The notes beneath the pieces are model-generated. The model saw only the letters and a program-made list of their open reading frames with translations. It searched no databases and was not told the origin of the DNA. The translations under genes were made by a program, and so were the position numbers. Shown piece by piece: positions 26,083-36,000 of a stretch of 64,000 nucleotides of DNA. Origin of the DNA: Geojedonia sp051814705 (GTDB lineage: Bacteria > Bacteroidota > Bacteroidia > Flavobacteriales > Flavobacteriaceae); NCBI GenBank assembly GCA_051814705.1, contig JBPWQW010000004.1, positions 519,702 through 583,701 on the forward strand. Reading direction: 5' to 3'. Position 1 is the first letter of the stretch; the number at the start of each line of letters is the position of its first letter.

Positions 26083-26556
26083 TTATCGATGATGATAAGG
26101 TTCATTCCTTAAAATTGTAAAGGCGCGGTACAACTGTTCAACAACAAACAAACGTACCATTTGATGAGAAAAGGTCATTTTAGACAAGGAGAGTTTTCCT
26201 TGAGCTGTGGTGTAAACGTCCTCTGAAAACCCATAAGGACCACCAATCACAAAAACGAGTTGTTTAATGCCAGAGTTCATGTGTTTTTGTAAATATGTTG
26301 AAAATGAAACCGAATCCATTTGTTTGCCGTTTTCATCTAGAAGAATCAAGACGTCAGTTGTGTTTAATTTGCCTAAAATAAGCTCGCCTTCTTTTTGTTT
26401 TTGTTGGTCTTCGGTCAGGTTTTTGGCATTTTTTAAATCGGGAATGATTTCAAATTCAAATTTGATATAAAAACCCAAACGTTTTTGGTAGTCTTCAATA
26501 AGTTTTAGAAGCTCTTTATTGTCAGTTTTGCCAATGGCTAAAAGTTTTATGGTCAT
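26083..26556 (-). CDS. rlmH: 23S rRNA (pseudouridine-1915-N3)-methyltransferase RlmH
   Basis: An SPOUT-class methyltransferase modifying pseudouridine 1915 in helix 69 of 23S rRNA. Conserved features are the start TIKLLAIGKTD, LDENGKQMDSVSFS, the SAM-binding knot FVIGGPYGFSEDVY (about 104-117) and the C-terminal SLSKMTFSHQMVRLFVVEQLYRAFTILRNEPYHH. ATG at 26556 is preferred over an upstream TTG at 26562 because it gives the usual N-terminus. Length of about 157 residues is normal. It converges with the hydrolase gene (1 bp apart). Confidence 0.97.
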   Translation of the reverse strand: MTIKLLAIGKTDNKELLKLIEDYQKRLGFYIKFEFEIIPDLKNAKNLTEDQQKQKEGELILGKLNTTDVLILLDENGKQMDSVSFSTYLQKHMNSGIKQLVFVIGGPYGFSEDVYTTAQGKLSLSKMTFSHQMVRLFVVEQLYRAFTILRNEPYHHR

Positions 26557-26576
26557 ATGCAAATTTACATTTTAAT

Positions 26577-26599
26577 TGGAATTTGGAATTTGGAATTTG
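26577..26599. repeat. three tandem GGAATTT heptamers
   Basis: TTGGAATTTGGAATTTGGAA continuing to TTTG gives three head-to-tail GGAATTT units in the gap between rlmH and nadC. It may change length by slippage; similar GGAATTT runs occur in flavobacterial intergenic DNA. Confidence 0.6.
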
Positions 26600-26644
26600 A
26601 TTATTTTGGTTTTCAATTCCTATTTTTACAACAAATAAGATTTT

Positions 26645-27502
26645 ATGATTTCTGCAGCACAATTCCAAAAGGAAATAGAATTGATTATTGAAAACGCCAT
26701 TCGCGAAGATGTGGGCGATGGAGACCATAGTTCGTTGGCTTGTATCCCAAGTGATGCACTAGGTAAAGCAAAACTTTTGGTGAAGGAACAGGGTATTATT
26801 GCTGGTGTTGAATTTGCTAAAAAGGTCTTTAAATATGTCGATAGAAAGCTGTCTGTAAAAACGTTTATACAAGATGGACGTAGTGTTAGGCCTGGAGATG
26901 TGGTATTTTATGTCGAAGGCCCTTCACAATCTATTTTAAAAGCAGAACGCCTTGTGCTTAATGCTATGCAGCGCATGAGTGCCATTGCCACCAAAACCAA
27001 GCAGTTTGTGAATTTGTTGGAAGGAACAAACACCAAAATTCTGGATACCCGTAAAACTACGCCGGGTATTAGGGCTCTTGAAAAATGGGCTGTAAAAATT
27101 GGAGGCGGAGAGAATCACAGGTTTGCTTTGTACGATATGGTTATGTTAAAGGACAATCATATTGATTTTTCAGGAGGTATTACCAAAGCTATTGATAAAA
27201 CCAAGAAGTATTTAAAGGACAACAATCTGGATCTAAAAATTATAGTTGAAGCCAGAAACTTGGAGGAAGTTAAAGTAATTATGAAATCCGATGGGGTTTA
27301 CAGAATTCTTCTCGACAACTTTAATTACGACGATACTAAAATTGCAGTTCAATTGATTGGCGCTAAATGTTTTACGGAATCTTCGGGAAACATAAACGAA
27401 AAAACGATTAGAGACTATGCACTTTGTGGTGTGGATTATATTTCGAGTGGAGCCTTGACCCATTCGGTTTACAATATGGATTTAAGTTTAAAGGCGGTTT
27501 AA
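26645..27502 (+). CDS. nadC: nicotinate-nucleotide pyrophosphorylase (carboxylating)
   Basis: Quinolinate phosphoribosyltransferase, which converts quinolinate and PRPP to nicotinate mononucleotide, CO2 and PPi in de novo NAD synthesis. Family signatures are EDVGDGDHSSLACIP (about 20-34), the type-II PRTase core LDTRKTTPGIRALEKWAVKIGGGENHR (about 138-164), MLKDNHI, VEARNLEE and SSGNI...DYISSGALTHS. Length of 285 residues is typical. The next gene (YihY family) starts 1 bp after its stop and priA directly after that, so nadC probably heads a three-gene operon. Confidence 0.97.
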   Translation: MISAAQFQKEIELIIENAIREDVGDGDHSSLACIPSDALGKAKLLVKEQGIIAGVEFAKKVFKYVDRKLSVKTFIQDGRSVRPGDVVFYVEGPSQSILKAERLVLNAMQRMSAIATKTKQFVNLLEGTNTKILDTRKTTPGIRALEKWAVKIGGGENHRFALYDMVMLKDNHIDFSGGITKAIDKTKKYLKDNNLDLKIIVEARNLEEVKVIMKSDGVYRILLDNFNYDDTKIAVQLIGAKCFTESSGNINEKTIRDYALCGVDYISSGALTHSVYNMDLSLKAV

Positions 27503-27503
27503 A

Positions 27504-28448
27504 ATGACAAAACCTGTAGAAGATAAACTTGATAAAATTCCAATAGTTAATCTCATCATCCGATTATTGAAAAAAATAAAGCTTCCTGCGTTAGAAGGCT
27601 TATCAGTTTATGATTTAATAGAACTCTACATTACTGGCATTGTTAAAGGAGCATTGACCACTAGAGCCAGTGCAATTGCCTTTAGTTTCTTTACGGCAAT
27701 TTTTCCGTTTTTGCTCTTCATTTTAATTGTGATACCTTATATTCCTGTTGAAAATTTTCAGACTGAATTTTTAGCGTTTCTAGATTCGTTTTTACCGCCA
27801 CAAACTTCAGATTTCTTCTTTAAAAATATTTTTGAAAACATTAGTGACAATAGTTCACACGGAGGCTTGTTGTCTTCGGTTTTTGTGCTGTCCATTTTGT
27901 TAATGGCGAATGGTGTTAATGCTGTGTTTTCGGGGTTTGAAAGTTCGTATCATGAACAATTGGCCAGAAACGTTTTTAAACAATATATGTACGCCATGGG
28001 CGTGGCGCTTATTTTGGCCTTTCTACTCATATTAACGGTAGCCGTTTTTGGATATTTTGAAATTTATGTCATAGATAATGTTTTTGAAAACCTTGAAGAG
28101 AAAGGTTATGCCAATCAAGGTGCTAGTTTAGTTTGGGTGGTTATGGCAAAATATATGTTTTTTGTCATCATGGTCTATTTAGCTACCGCAACCTTGTATT
28201 ATTTTGGTACTAAAGAAGGCAAAGCATCTAGGTTTTTTTCAATTGGGGCATTATTTACAACCCTGCTCATCATTTTAACTTCGTATTTGTTTGGTATTTA
28301 TATTGAAAACTTTTCAAAATATAACGAGCTTTATGGATCTATTGGTGCTCTGTTGATTCTTTTGTTTTATCTGTGGCTCAACTCAAATATTATCCTTTTG
28401 GGTTATGAGTTAAATGCCTCTTTAAATCGATTGAAGAAAAGTTTTTAG
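27504..28448 (+). CDS. YihY/virulence factor BrkB family membrane protein
   Basis: A 314-residue integral membrane protein with six predicted helices: about 55-82 (RASAIAFSFFTAIFPFLLFILIVIPYI), 125-147, 160-185, 205-228, 240-262 and 275-297. The ARASAIAFSFFTAIFP and SNIILLGYELNA motifs identify the YihY (formerly wrongly called RNase BN) family, whose molecular function is unknown, possibly lipid or solute transport. It is packed between nadC (1 bp) and priA (0 bp), implying co-transcription. Confidence 0.93.
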   Translation: MTKPVEDKLDKIPIVNLIIRLLKKIKLPALEGLSVYDLIELYITGIVKGALTTRASAIAFSFFTAIFPFLLFILIVIPYIPVENFQTEFLAFLDSFLPPQTSDFFFKNIFENISDNSSHGGLLSSVFVLSILLMANGVNAVFSGFESSYHEQLARNVFKQYMYAMGVALILAFLLILTVAVFGYFEIYVIDNVFENLEEKGYANQGASLVWVVMAKYMFFVIMVYLATATLYYFGTKEGKASRFFSIGALFTTLLIILTSYLFGIYIENFSKYNELYGSIGALLILLFYLWLNSNIILLGYELNASLNRLKKSF

Positions 28449-30905
28449 ATGCAGTATTTTATAGACGTCATACTGCCCATTCCTTTAGAAAAGCTCTTTA
28501 CTTATCAAGTTACAGAGGCTGAATTTCATTTTTTAAAACCAGGGATGAGGGTGTCTGTGCCATTTGGAAAATCTAAAATATATACAGCTTTAGTGTGTCA
28601 AAAACACAATAATCCACCACAAATTTATAAAGCCAAGGATATTCATCAAATTTTAGACGAAGAGCCTATTGTGACCCCTATACAATTAAAACATTGGGAG
28701 TGGATTTCAAAGTATTATATGTGTACCATTGGCGAGGTGATGAGGGCAGCATTACCCAGCGCGTTTATTTTAGAAAGCGAAACCATCATTACCCGAAACG
28801 CAGAACTTATACTTGACGATGAAGGCTTAAAAGACGATGAGTTTTTAGTTTATGAAGCTTTGCACCATCAATCGTCATTGAAAATTCAGGAGTTGATGAG
28901 TATACTGGATAAAAAAAATGTACTTCCTGTTATCAAACGGTTGATCGATAAAAATGCGATTACTGTAGAGGAAGAAATCTATGAAAAATATAAACCAAAG
29001 TTTGTAAGGTATGTTAAACTGAATTCAAAATATTCCTCTGAGGCTCAACTAAAAGTATTGTTGGAAGCATTAAATAGAGCGCCAAAACAACATCAAGTTG
29101 TGATGACCGTATTTTCAATTTCAGCCCAAACCAAAAAGCCAGTAAAAATTTCTGATGTTTCCAATCAAAGTGACGCATCTTCAGCGATTATTAAAACTTT
29201 GATTGATAAAGGGATTTTAGAAGAATATCAAATACAATCCGATAGAGTTCAATATTCAGGAGCGGAAATCGAAGATTCAAAAGATCTTAACGAACATCAA
29301 AACAAAGCTTTAGAAGAAATTATTCAATCGTTTAAAAATCATAATATTACTGTTTTACACGGTGTGACCTCTTCTGGTAAAACAGAAATCTATGTAAAAC
29401 TGATTGAAGATAGGATATCAAAAGGCAAACAAGTTTTGTATTTACTCCCAGAAATCGCTTTAACTACCCAGTTGGTATCCCGTTTGCAGGACTATTTTGG
29501 TGAAAAAGTAGCCGTGTTTCATTCTCGATATTCGTCTCATGAGCGGGTAGAGGTATGGAACAATGTGCTTCATGGCTTGCCCAAAGCACAACTTGTTTTA
29601 GGAGCGCGGTCTTCGGTGCTGTTGCCCTTTCAAAATTTGGGATTGGTCATTGTGGATGAAGAACATGAAACGTCCTTTAAACAATTTGACCCAGCGCCGC
29701 GTTATCATGCCCGTGATACGGCAATTGTTCTCGCAAGCTTATTTAAATCAAAAACCGTGTTGGGTTCTGCCACACCAAGTTTGGAGAGCTTTTATAATGC
29801 AAAGCAAGATCGATATGGTTTTGTTGAGCTTAACCATCGTTATAATAATGTTTTGATGCCGGATATTGAATTGGTCGATATTCAGGATAAGCATAAGCGT
29901 AAACGCATGATGGGTCACTTTAGTGATCGATTAATTGAAGAAATGGGAGAAACCCTAAAAGAGGGACATCAAATTATCTTGTTTCAAAACCGCAGAGGTT
30001 TTTCTCCTATTGTTGAGTGCAATACCTGTGGACATTCACCTCAATGCCCAAATTGCGATGTGAGTTTAACGTTCCATCAATTTAAAAATGAGCTGCGTTG
30101 TCATTATTGTGGATACCATATCGCTATGCAGCAACAATGTTTGGCCTGTGGTAGCGTGGAGTTGGACAATAAAGGTTTTGGTACTGAACAAGTACAAGAA
30201 GAAGCAAAAGCATTATTTCCAGATTTTAAGGTAGCCAGAATGGATTTGGACTCGACAAGAGGAAAATATGGTTACGAAAAAATCATTAATGCCTTTGAAC
30301 AGCAGGACATCGATATTTTGGTAGGTACGCAAATGCTGACCAAGGGTTTGGATTTTAGAAATGTAAAGTTGGTTGGGATCATGAATGCTGACAATATGCT
30401 CAATTTTCCAGATTTTAGGGCACATGAGCGCAGTTTTCAGTTAATGTTACAGGTGTCGGGTAGGGCAGGCCGCACGGATATTAGGGGTAAGGTTTTGATT
30501 CAAACCTATAACCCGTATCATCAAATATTAAAACAAGTGTCTACAAATAATTATGTTCAAATGTTTGAAGAACAGATGAACGAGCGCCATAATTACAAAT
30601 ACCCCCCAATTTATAGGTTGATTAAAATTACCTTAAGGCACAAGGATTTTCAAAAAGTGAACAGTTCGGCAGATTGGTATGCAAAATCATTACGCCAAGT
30701 GTTTGCACAATATGTTTTAGGGCCAGAATTCCCTCCAGTTTCAAGGATACGAAACCAATATCATAAAAACATATTGGTTAAAATTCCGCCACAGCAGTCG
30801 CTATCAAAAACAAAAGAAGCCATTATTAAAATAAACAATAGCTTCTTTAGTGTAAAAGATTTTAGGGCAGTTAGGGTAATTATAAATGTTGATAATTATA
30901 ATTAA
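28449..30905 (+). CDS. priA: primosomal replication restart helicase PriA
   Basis: An 818-residue PriA. The N-terminal 3'-DNA-binding domain starts YFIDVILPIPLEKLFTYQV; a winged helix follows. The helicase core carries Walker A HGVTSSGKTEIY (about 305-316), DEEH box LVIVDEEHETSFKQFDPAPRYHARD (about 402-426), and motif VI-like LQVSGRAGR. Two zinc sites are formed by CNTCGHSPQCPNC, CHYCG and CLACG (about 523-577). PriA recognises stalled forks and D-loops and reloads the replicative helicase. Its stop overlaps the stop end of the convergent response-regulator gene by 4 bp. Confidence 0.98.
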   Translation: MQYFIDVILPIPLEKLFTYQVTEAEFHFLKPGMRVSVPFGKSKIYTALVCQKHNNPPQIYKAKDIHQILDEEPIVTPIQLKHWEWISKYYMCTIGEVMRAALPSAFILESETIITRNAELILDDEGLKDDEFLVYEALHHQSSLKIQELMSILDKKNVLPVIKRLIDKNAITVEEEIYEKYKPKFVRYVKLNSKYSSEAQLKVLLEALNRAPKQHQVVMTVFSISAQTKKPVKISDVSNQSDASSAIIKTLIDKGILEEYQIQSDRVQYSGAEIEDSKDLNEHQNKALEEIIQSFKNHNITVLHGVTSSGKTEIYVKLIEDRISKGKQVLYLLPEIALTTQLVSRLQDYFGEKVAVFHSRYSSHERVEVWNNVLHGLPKAQLVLGARSSVLLPFQNLGLVIVDEEHETSFKQFDPAPRYHARDTAIVLASLFKSKTVLGSATPSLESFYNAKQDRYGFVELNHRYNNVLMPDIELVDIQDKHKRKRMMGHFSDRLIEEMGETLKEGHQIILFQNRRGFSPIVECNTCGHSPQCPNCDVSLTFHQFKNELRCHYCGYHIAMQQQCLACGSVELDNKGFGTEQVQEEAKALFPDFKVARMDLDSTRGKYGYEKIINAFEQQDIDILVGTQMLTKGLDFRNVKLVGIMNADNMLNFPDFRAHERSFQLMLQVSGRAGRTDIRGKVLIQTYNPYHQILKQVSTNNYVQMFEEQMNERHNYKYPPIYRLIKITLRHKDFQKVNSSADWYAKSLRQVFAQYVLGPEFPPVSRIRNQYHKNILVKIPPQQSLSKTKEAIIKINNSFFSVKDFRAVRVIINVDNYN

Positions 30906-31597
30906 ATGTTATTTAACGCATCAACAAGTAGTGTCTTTTTATTTCTACTTAACGGAATTTCGTAAGCGCCAACTTCAACGTTTTTACTGTTAAATCGATC
31001 AACTTTGTCAAGATTTACGATATACGATTTATGAATTCTCAAAAATTTACCTTCAGGCAATTCATTTTCAAAAGCTTTCATGGTAGATAGAACAACCAAG
31101 CTGTTCTCTTCGGTAACCAATTTCACATAATCACCAAGAGCTTCAATCCATTTAATGTCTTTGATGTAAACCTTACGCTTTTTTAAATTACTTTTGACAA
31201 AAATGTGTTCACCATCAGTTTCGTCAAAATCAAGTTTTAATTTATGTTGTTCCAGAGCTTTGTCTACAGCTGTATTAAAACGTTCCCTAGTAATAGGTTT
31301 CTGTAAATAATCTGTGGCATCATAATTAAAAGCTTTAAAAGCGTATTCTGTTTTACCGGTAACAAAAATAATTTGGGGTTTATTGTTGAGTACATCCAGC
31401 AGTTCAAAACCATTTAAAACAGGCATTTCAATATCCAAGAAGATGAGGTCTACTTTATGGGTATTGAGGCCGTTTTTAGTCTCGAGCGCGCTACTGTATT
31501 CTGCAATGAGGTTAAGCGAGGAATGACTCTCAATTAACTTTACAATCGATAGACGTTGTATTGCAGAATCATCAACTACTACACAGTTTAAAGTCAT
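30902..31597 (-). CDS. LytTR-type response regulator
   Basis: A 231-residue two-component regulator. The receiver domain (1-120) has acidic pocket VVDD (8-10), phospho-acceptor Asp55 in LIFLDIEMP, and the conserved Lys in QKPITRERF. The LytTR DNA-binding domain (about 130-230) contains IKWIEALGDYVKLVTEENSLVVLSTMKAFENEL and FLRIHKSYIVNLDKV. No histidine kinase lies next to it, so its partner is encoded elsewhere. It is the only gene on its strand here, convergent with priA and divergent from rpsF. Confidence 0.95.
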   Translation of the reverse strand: MTLNCVVVDDSAIQRLSIVKLIESHSSLNLIAEYSSALETKNGLNTHKVDLIFLDIEMPVLNGFELLDVLNNKPQIIFVTGKTEYAFKAFNYDATDYLQKPITRERFNTAVDKALEQHKLKLDFDETDGEHIFVKSNLKKRKVYIKDIKWIEALGDYVKLVTEENSLVVLSTMKAFENELPEGKFLRIHKSYIVNLDKVDRFNSKNVEVGAYEIPLSRNKKTLLVDALNNI

Positions 31598-31730
31598 AAC
31601 ATTTTATATTTTAGGTTAAGATATCGACAATAGTACAAAAAATTCGGATAAAAACCAAAAAACATCGTTAAACTGTTTTATTTAACAAAATTTAACATTT
31701 ATTGTACTACAAAATTTTAATGCAAAAATG

Positions 31731-31761
31731 TTGTTTGAAAACGAAAATATAGTTATTTTTG
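31731..31761 (+). promoter_or_regulatory. promoter of rpsF-rpsR-rplI
   Basis: TATTTTTG at 31754-31761 fits the -7 consensus, and TTG at 31731-31733 lies 20 bp upstream as a -33 element. The GCACCC following the box is common in flavobacterial ribosomal promoters. The rpsF ATG is 32 bp downstream. Confidence 0.7.
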
Positions 31762-31792
31762 CACCCATTTTTAATTATAAATATATTTTAAT

Positions 31793-32131
31793 ATGAATCA
31801 TTATGAAACTGTTTTCATCTTAAATCCCGTTTTATCTGATACACAGATAAAGGAAACAGTAGAGAAATATGAAGATTTTCTTGTTTCTAAAGGAGCTAAG
31901 ATGATAGCCAAAGAGGATTGGGGACTAAAAAAATTAGCCTATCCAATTCAAAACAAAAAAAGTGGTTTTTATCACTTATTTGAATTTACTGTTGATGGAG
32001 AAGTCATTGCTCCATTAGAAGTTGAGTTTAGACGTGACGAACGTTTTATGCGTTACTTGACCGTAAAATTAGACAAGCATGCTATTGCTTGGGCTGAAAA
32101 GAGAAGAACCAGAAACAAACAAAAAGCGTAA
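31793..32131 (+). CDS. rpsF: 30S ribosomal protein bS6
   Basis: Ribosomal protein S6 of 112 residues, with NHYETVFILNPVLSD at the start, the strand DWGLKKLAYPIQNKKSGFYHLFEF and RRDERFMRYLTVKLDKHA. It binds 16S rRNA together with bS18 in the platform of the small subunit. First gene of the rpsF-rpsR-rplI operon, 2 bp from rpsR. No ssb or other gene is inserted, as is usual in Bacteroidetes. Confidence 0.98.
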   Translation: MNHYETVFILNPVLSDTQIKETVEKYEDFLVSKGAKMIAKEDWGLKKLAYPIQNKKSGFYHLFEFTVDGEVIAPLEVEFRRDERFMRYLTVKLDKHAIAWAEKRRTRNKQKA

Positions 32132-32133
32132 TT

Positions 32134-32430
32134 ATGTCTTCAATTGAACAACAAGCAAAAGGAAAAAAAGATGGTGAGATAAGATATCTTACCCCTTTAA
32201 ACATCGACACCAGTAAAACCAAAAAATACTGTCGTTTTAAAAAATCAGGAATCAAGTATATAGATTACAAAGACCCAGATTTTTTATTAAAATTTGTTAA
32301 TGAACAAGGTAAGTTATTACCAAGACGATTAACAGGGACTTCATTAAAATACCAAAGAAAAGTATCAACTGCAGTAAAAAGAGCGCGTCATCTAGCTTTG
32401 ATGCCTTATGTAGCCGATTTATTAAAATAA
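32134..32430 (+). CDS. rpsR: 30S ribosomal protein bS18
   Basis: Ribosomal protein S18 of 98 residues: core KKYCRFKKSGIKYIDYKDPDFLLKFVNEQGKLLPRRLTGTSLKYQRKVSTAVKRARHLALMPYV. A single Cys is present in the N-terminal part, so it is not the four-Cys zinc form. It pairs with bS6 in the 30S platform. Start is 2 bp after rpsF and stop 12 bp before rplI. Confidence 0.98.
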   Translation: MSSIEQQAKGKKDGEIRYLTPLNIDTSKTKKYCRFKKSGIKYIDYKDPDFLLKFVNEQGKLLPRRLTGTSLKYQRKVSTAVKRARHLALMPYVADLLK

Positions 32431-32442
32431 ACACCAATAACT

Positions 32443-32895
32443 ATGGAACTTATATTAAAACAAGACGTTGAAAATTTAGGATTTAAAGACGATATTGTAA
32501 CAGTTAAGAACGGTTATGGTAGAAATTTTTTAATTCCTCAAGGACAAGCCATTATGGCTACAATTTCTGCAAAAAAAGTATTGGCAGAAACGTTAAAGCA
32601 AAGAGCTTTTAAAGAAAAGAAAATTGTTGATGAAGCTAATAAAATTGCAGATGCAATTAAAGCTTTGGATATTAAAATTGCTTCTAAAGTTGGTTCTGGT
32701 GACAAACTTTTTGGATCGGTTACCAATATGGATATTGCTGATGCTTTGCAAAAAGAAGGTCATACAGTTGATAAAAAATACATCAATATCCTTGGTGGAT
32801 CTGTAAAACGTTTAGGAAAATATGACGCAATAATCAGATTTCACAGAGATGTCACTGTTGAAATGAATTTTGAAGTTATTGCTGAAAGCAAATAA
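32443..32895 (+). CDS. rplI: 50S ribosomal protein bL9
   Basis: Ribosomal protein L9 of 150 residues. The N-terminal rRNA-binding domain has MELILKQDVENLGFKDDIVTVKNGYGRNFLIPQGQA; a long connecting helix (about 45-75) leads to the C-terminal domain with VGSGDKLFGSVTNMDIADAL. It is the last gene of the operon and is followed by a strong terminator at 32920-32943. Confidence 0.98.
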   Translation: MELILKQDVENLGFKDDIVTVKNGYGRNFLIPQGQAIMATISAKKVLAETLKQRAFKEKKIVDEANKIADAIKALDIKIASKVGSGDKLFGSVTNMDIADALQKEGHTVDKKYINILGGSVKRLGKYDAIIRFHRDVTVEMNFEVIAESK

Positions 32896-32919
32896 TTAAT
32901 GAAACATTAATATTTTATT

Positions 32920-32943
32920 AAGGCTGTTCGTTAGAACAGCCTT
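32920..32943 (+). terminator. terminator after rplI
   Basis: AAGGCTGTTC (32920-32929), loop GTTA, GAACAGCCTT (32934-32943), then further T. A perfect 10-bp stem followed by a T-run, 25 bp after the rplI stop. Confidence 0.9.
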
Positions 32944-33013
32944 TTTTATTTTATTTTTGTTACTTTAACATATTATAACTAATTCAAAACAAATTAAACA
33001 AATTCAAAAACAA

Positions 33014-36000
33014 ATGAAAAAACAATTACTAACATTGCTTTTGATGTTGAGTTTTACTTTTGTCATTGGGCAGGTAACAACTTCAAACATTAAAGGGTTG
33101 ATTCTTGATGAATCCGACCAACCATTACCCGGGGCTAACGTTGTGGCAGTTCATACCCCTACAGGAACAACATACGGTGCCGCAACAAATTATGATGGTC
33201 GTTATAATCTTTTAAACTTAAGAGTTGGTGGGCCTTACACCATTACCATAAGTTTTGTAGGCTATAAGGAACAAGTATTGAATAATGTGTATCTAACTTT
33301 GGGTAAAACCGAAAACATCGACACCCAAATGGTTGCCGAAAGTGAACAACTTGATGCCGTTGTTATTACAGGTGCTACTGGCACTGGTACGTTTGGAAGT
33401 GATCGAACTGGGGCTGAAACCAATGTGGGTAGGCGAGAGTTAACTCGATTGCCTTCAATTTCAAGATCTGCAGCCGATTTTACAAGATTAGAGCCTTCTT
33501 CTACAGGCAATTCTTTTGGAGGAAGAAACGACCAATTTAATAACTTTTCTTTAGATGGGGCTATTTTTAACAACCCATTTGGTTTAGATGCACCTACACC
33601 TGGAGGGCAAACTGATGCGCAGCCGATTTCGTTAGATGCTATTGACCAAATATCAGTTTCATTAGCTCCATATGATGTGACACAATCTGGTTTTACTGGA
33701 GCTTCCGTCAATGCGGTAACAAAAAGTGGAACCAATGAGTTTCATGGTACCGTTTATGGTTTTTATAGAGATGAAAATCTTACAGGAAGTAAGGTGAATG
33801 GAGAAGACGTACCTACGTCAGACCTAAAACAAAATCAATACGGATTGAGTATTGGTGGACCTATTATTAAGAATAAATTATTTTTCTTTGCCAATTTTGA
33901 AAAAGATGATAGGACTGATCTTGGTACTAACGGTTGGGTGCCAAACACAGGTTCTGGTGCAGTAAATGAATCAAGGGTGTTAAAATCTGATTTCATTGCT
34001 GTTCAAGATGCCTTAATGAATTTAGGTTATAATCCTGGTAGGTATGAAGGATTTTCTTTTGATTCTGAATCAACCAAAGGAATCTTTAAATTAGATTGGA
34101 ATATTAACGACAATAACCGTTTGGCGGTTATATACAACTGGTTAGATGCCTCGAAGGAAAAGCCAGCTCATCCAACTGCTTTAGGTTCTAGAGGACCAAG
34201 TCTTCAAACACTACAATTTGAAAATTCAGGTTATCAAATAAATAACAAATTACAATCAGTTCAATTGGAGTTAAATTCCACATTATCTAATGAGGTGTCT
34301 AATAAACTTCAAGTAGGGTATACTCATTTTGATGATTTTAGAAACCCGTTATCTGGTCCTGCACCTATTATAACTATTCAAGATGGAGCAGGTTCTAATT
34401 ATATTATTGCTGGTCATGAGCCTTTTTCTATTAATAATGAATTGGATCAAAAAGTATTTCAATTAACTGATAATTTAAACATTATTAAAGGAAATCATAC
34501 TTATACTGTAGGATTTTCTTTTGAAAAATTTCAATTTAAAAACTCATTTAATCTAGTTAATTATGAATCCTTTAATTTTGGAATTTTCCCATATTATGGA
34601 ATTTTTAGCCCATATCCAGATATGCAAACATTTTTGGATAATGCTCAACCAGGAGGTTTAGTAGACCAATATTTAGATGCTACACAAAATGCTTTTGATA
34701 CATTTAATGAAAATGGCACAGGGAATGATGGTGGCTGGAAATTAGCAGAACTTAACGTTGGACAATTATCATTTTATGTTCAAGATGACTGGAACATCAC
34801 AGATGAGTTTAAATTGACTTATGGTGTACGCTTTGATAAACCTTTGTATTTTAATACAGCTGATTTAATTCAAAAATACATTGATACAGATAACGGGGCA
34901 ACAAGAGATAACTCAGTATCTTATTTTAATCCAAATACAAATCAAGAAGTGACATTTGATTCAACAACTTTGCCAAATAATAATTGGTTAATTTCTCCAA
35001 GAGTTGGATTCAATTGGGATGTGAATAATGAGAATAAAACTCAATTAAGAGGAGGATCAGGTCTATTTACTGGTCGATTCCCCTTTGTTTGGTTAGGAAA
35101 CCAAGTTAGTGGTGCTGACGATGGATTTTTACAGTTTATTGATCCGGAATACAAATGGCCACAAGTTTGGAGAACTAATTTTGGGGCAGATCATAGACTA
35201 GAGAATGGTATTACTCTAACTGCTGATTTATCTTATACTAAAGATTTAAATGCAGCACATGTGCAAAATTGGGGTTTGAGAAACCCATCAGGAACGCTTA
35301 ACTCTCCTGGGGATAATCGACCTGTTTATTTGTCTGATGACAGAGGTAATAATGCTTATGTTTTTACAAACTCTGATAAAGGTAGAATTTGGAATCTTAC
35401 ATTTAAAGCTCAAAAGAATTTTGAAAACGGACTTTATGCAAGTTTTGCATATAACTATTTAAATGCTAAAGATGTAAATTCTATTGAGGCGGAAATTACA
35501 GGTGATGCCTTTGATTTTAATCCAAACAAAGGGAATGCTAATAACGATGAATTATCGTATTCTAAATATGGTGATACTCATAGGTTTATAGGTGTGGGGA
35601 GTAAAAAATGGACTTATGCAAGTGATAAGTTAGCAACAACCATATCAACATTTTTTGAGTACGCCCAAGGTGGTCGATTTAATTACACATATGCTGGTAA
35701 TATAAATGGTGATAGCTCTTTCCAGAACAATGATTTAATTTATATACCGACGTCTTCTGAAGTACAACAAATGCAATTTTCAGGTGGGTCAAGTATGGCT
35801 GCTGATTTTGAAAGTTTTATTCAACAGGATAAATATTTAAGTGATAACAGAGGAAGGTATTTTGATCGCTATGGTGCTTTAGCGCCTTGGAGAGGTCGCT
35901 GGGACATTAAAATTTTACAAGATTTTAATTTTAAAGTAAGTGGAGATAAAACGAATACTTTACAGTTGAGTTTGGACATCCTTAACTTCGGAAACCTTAT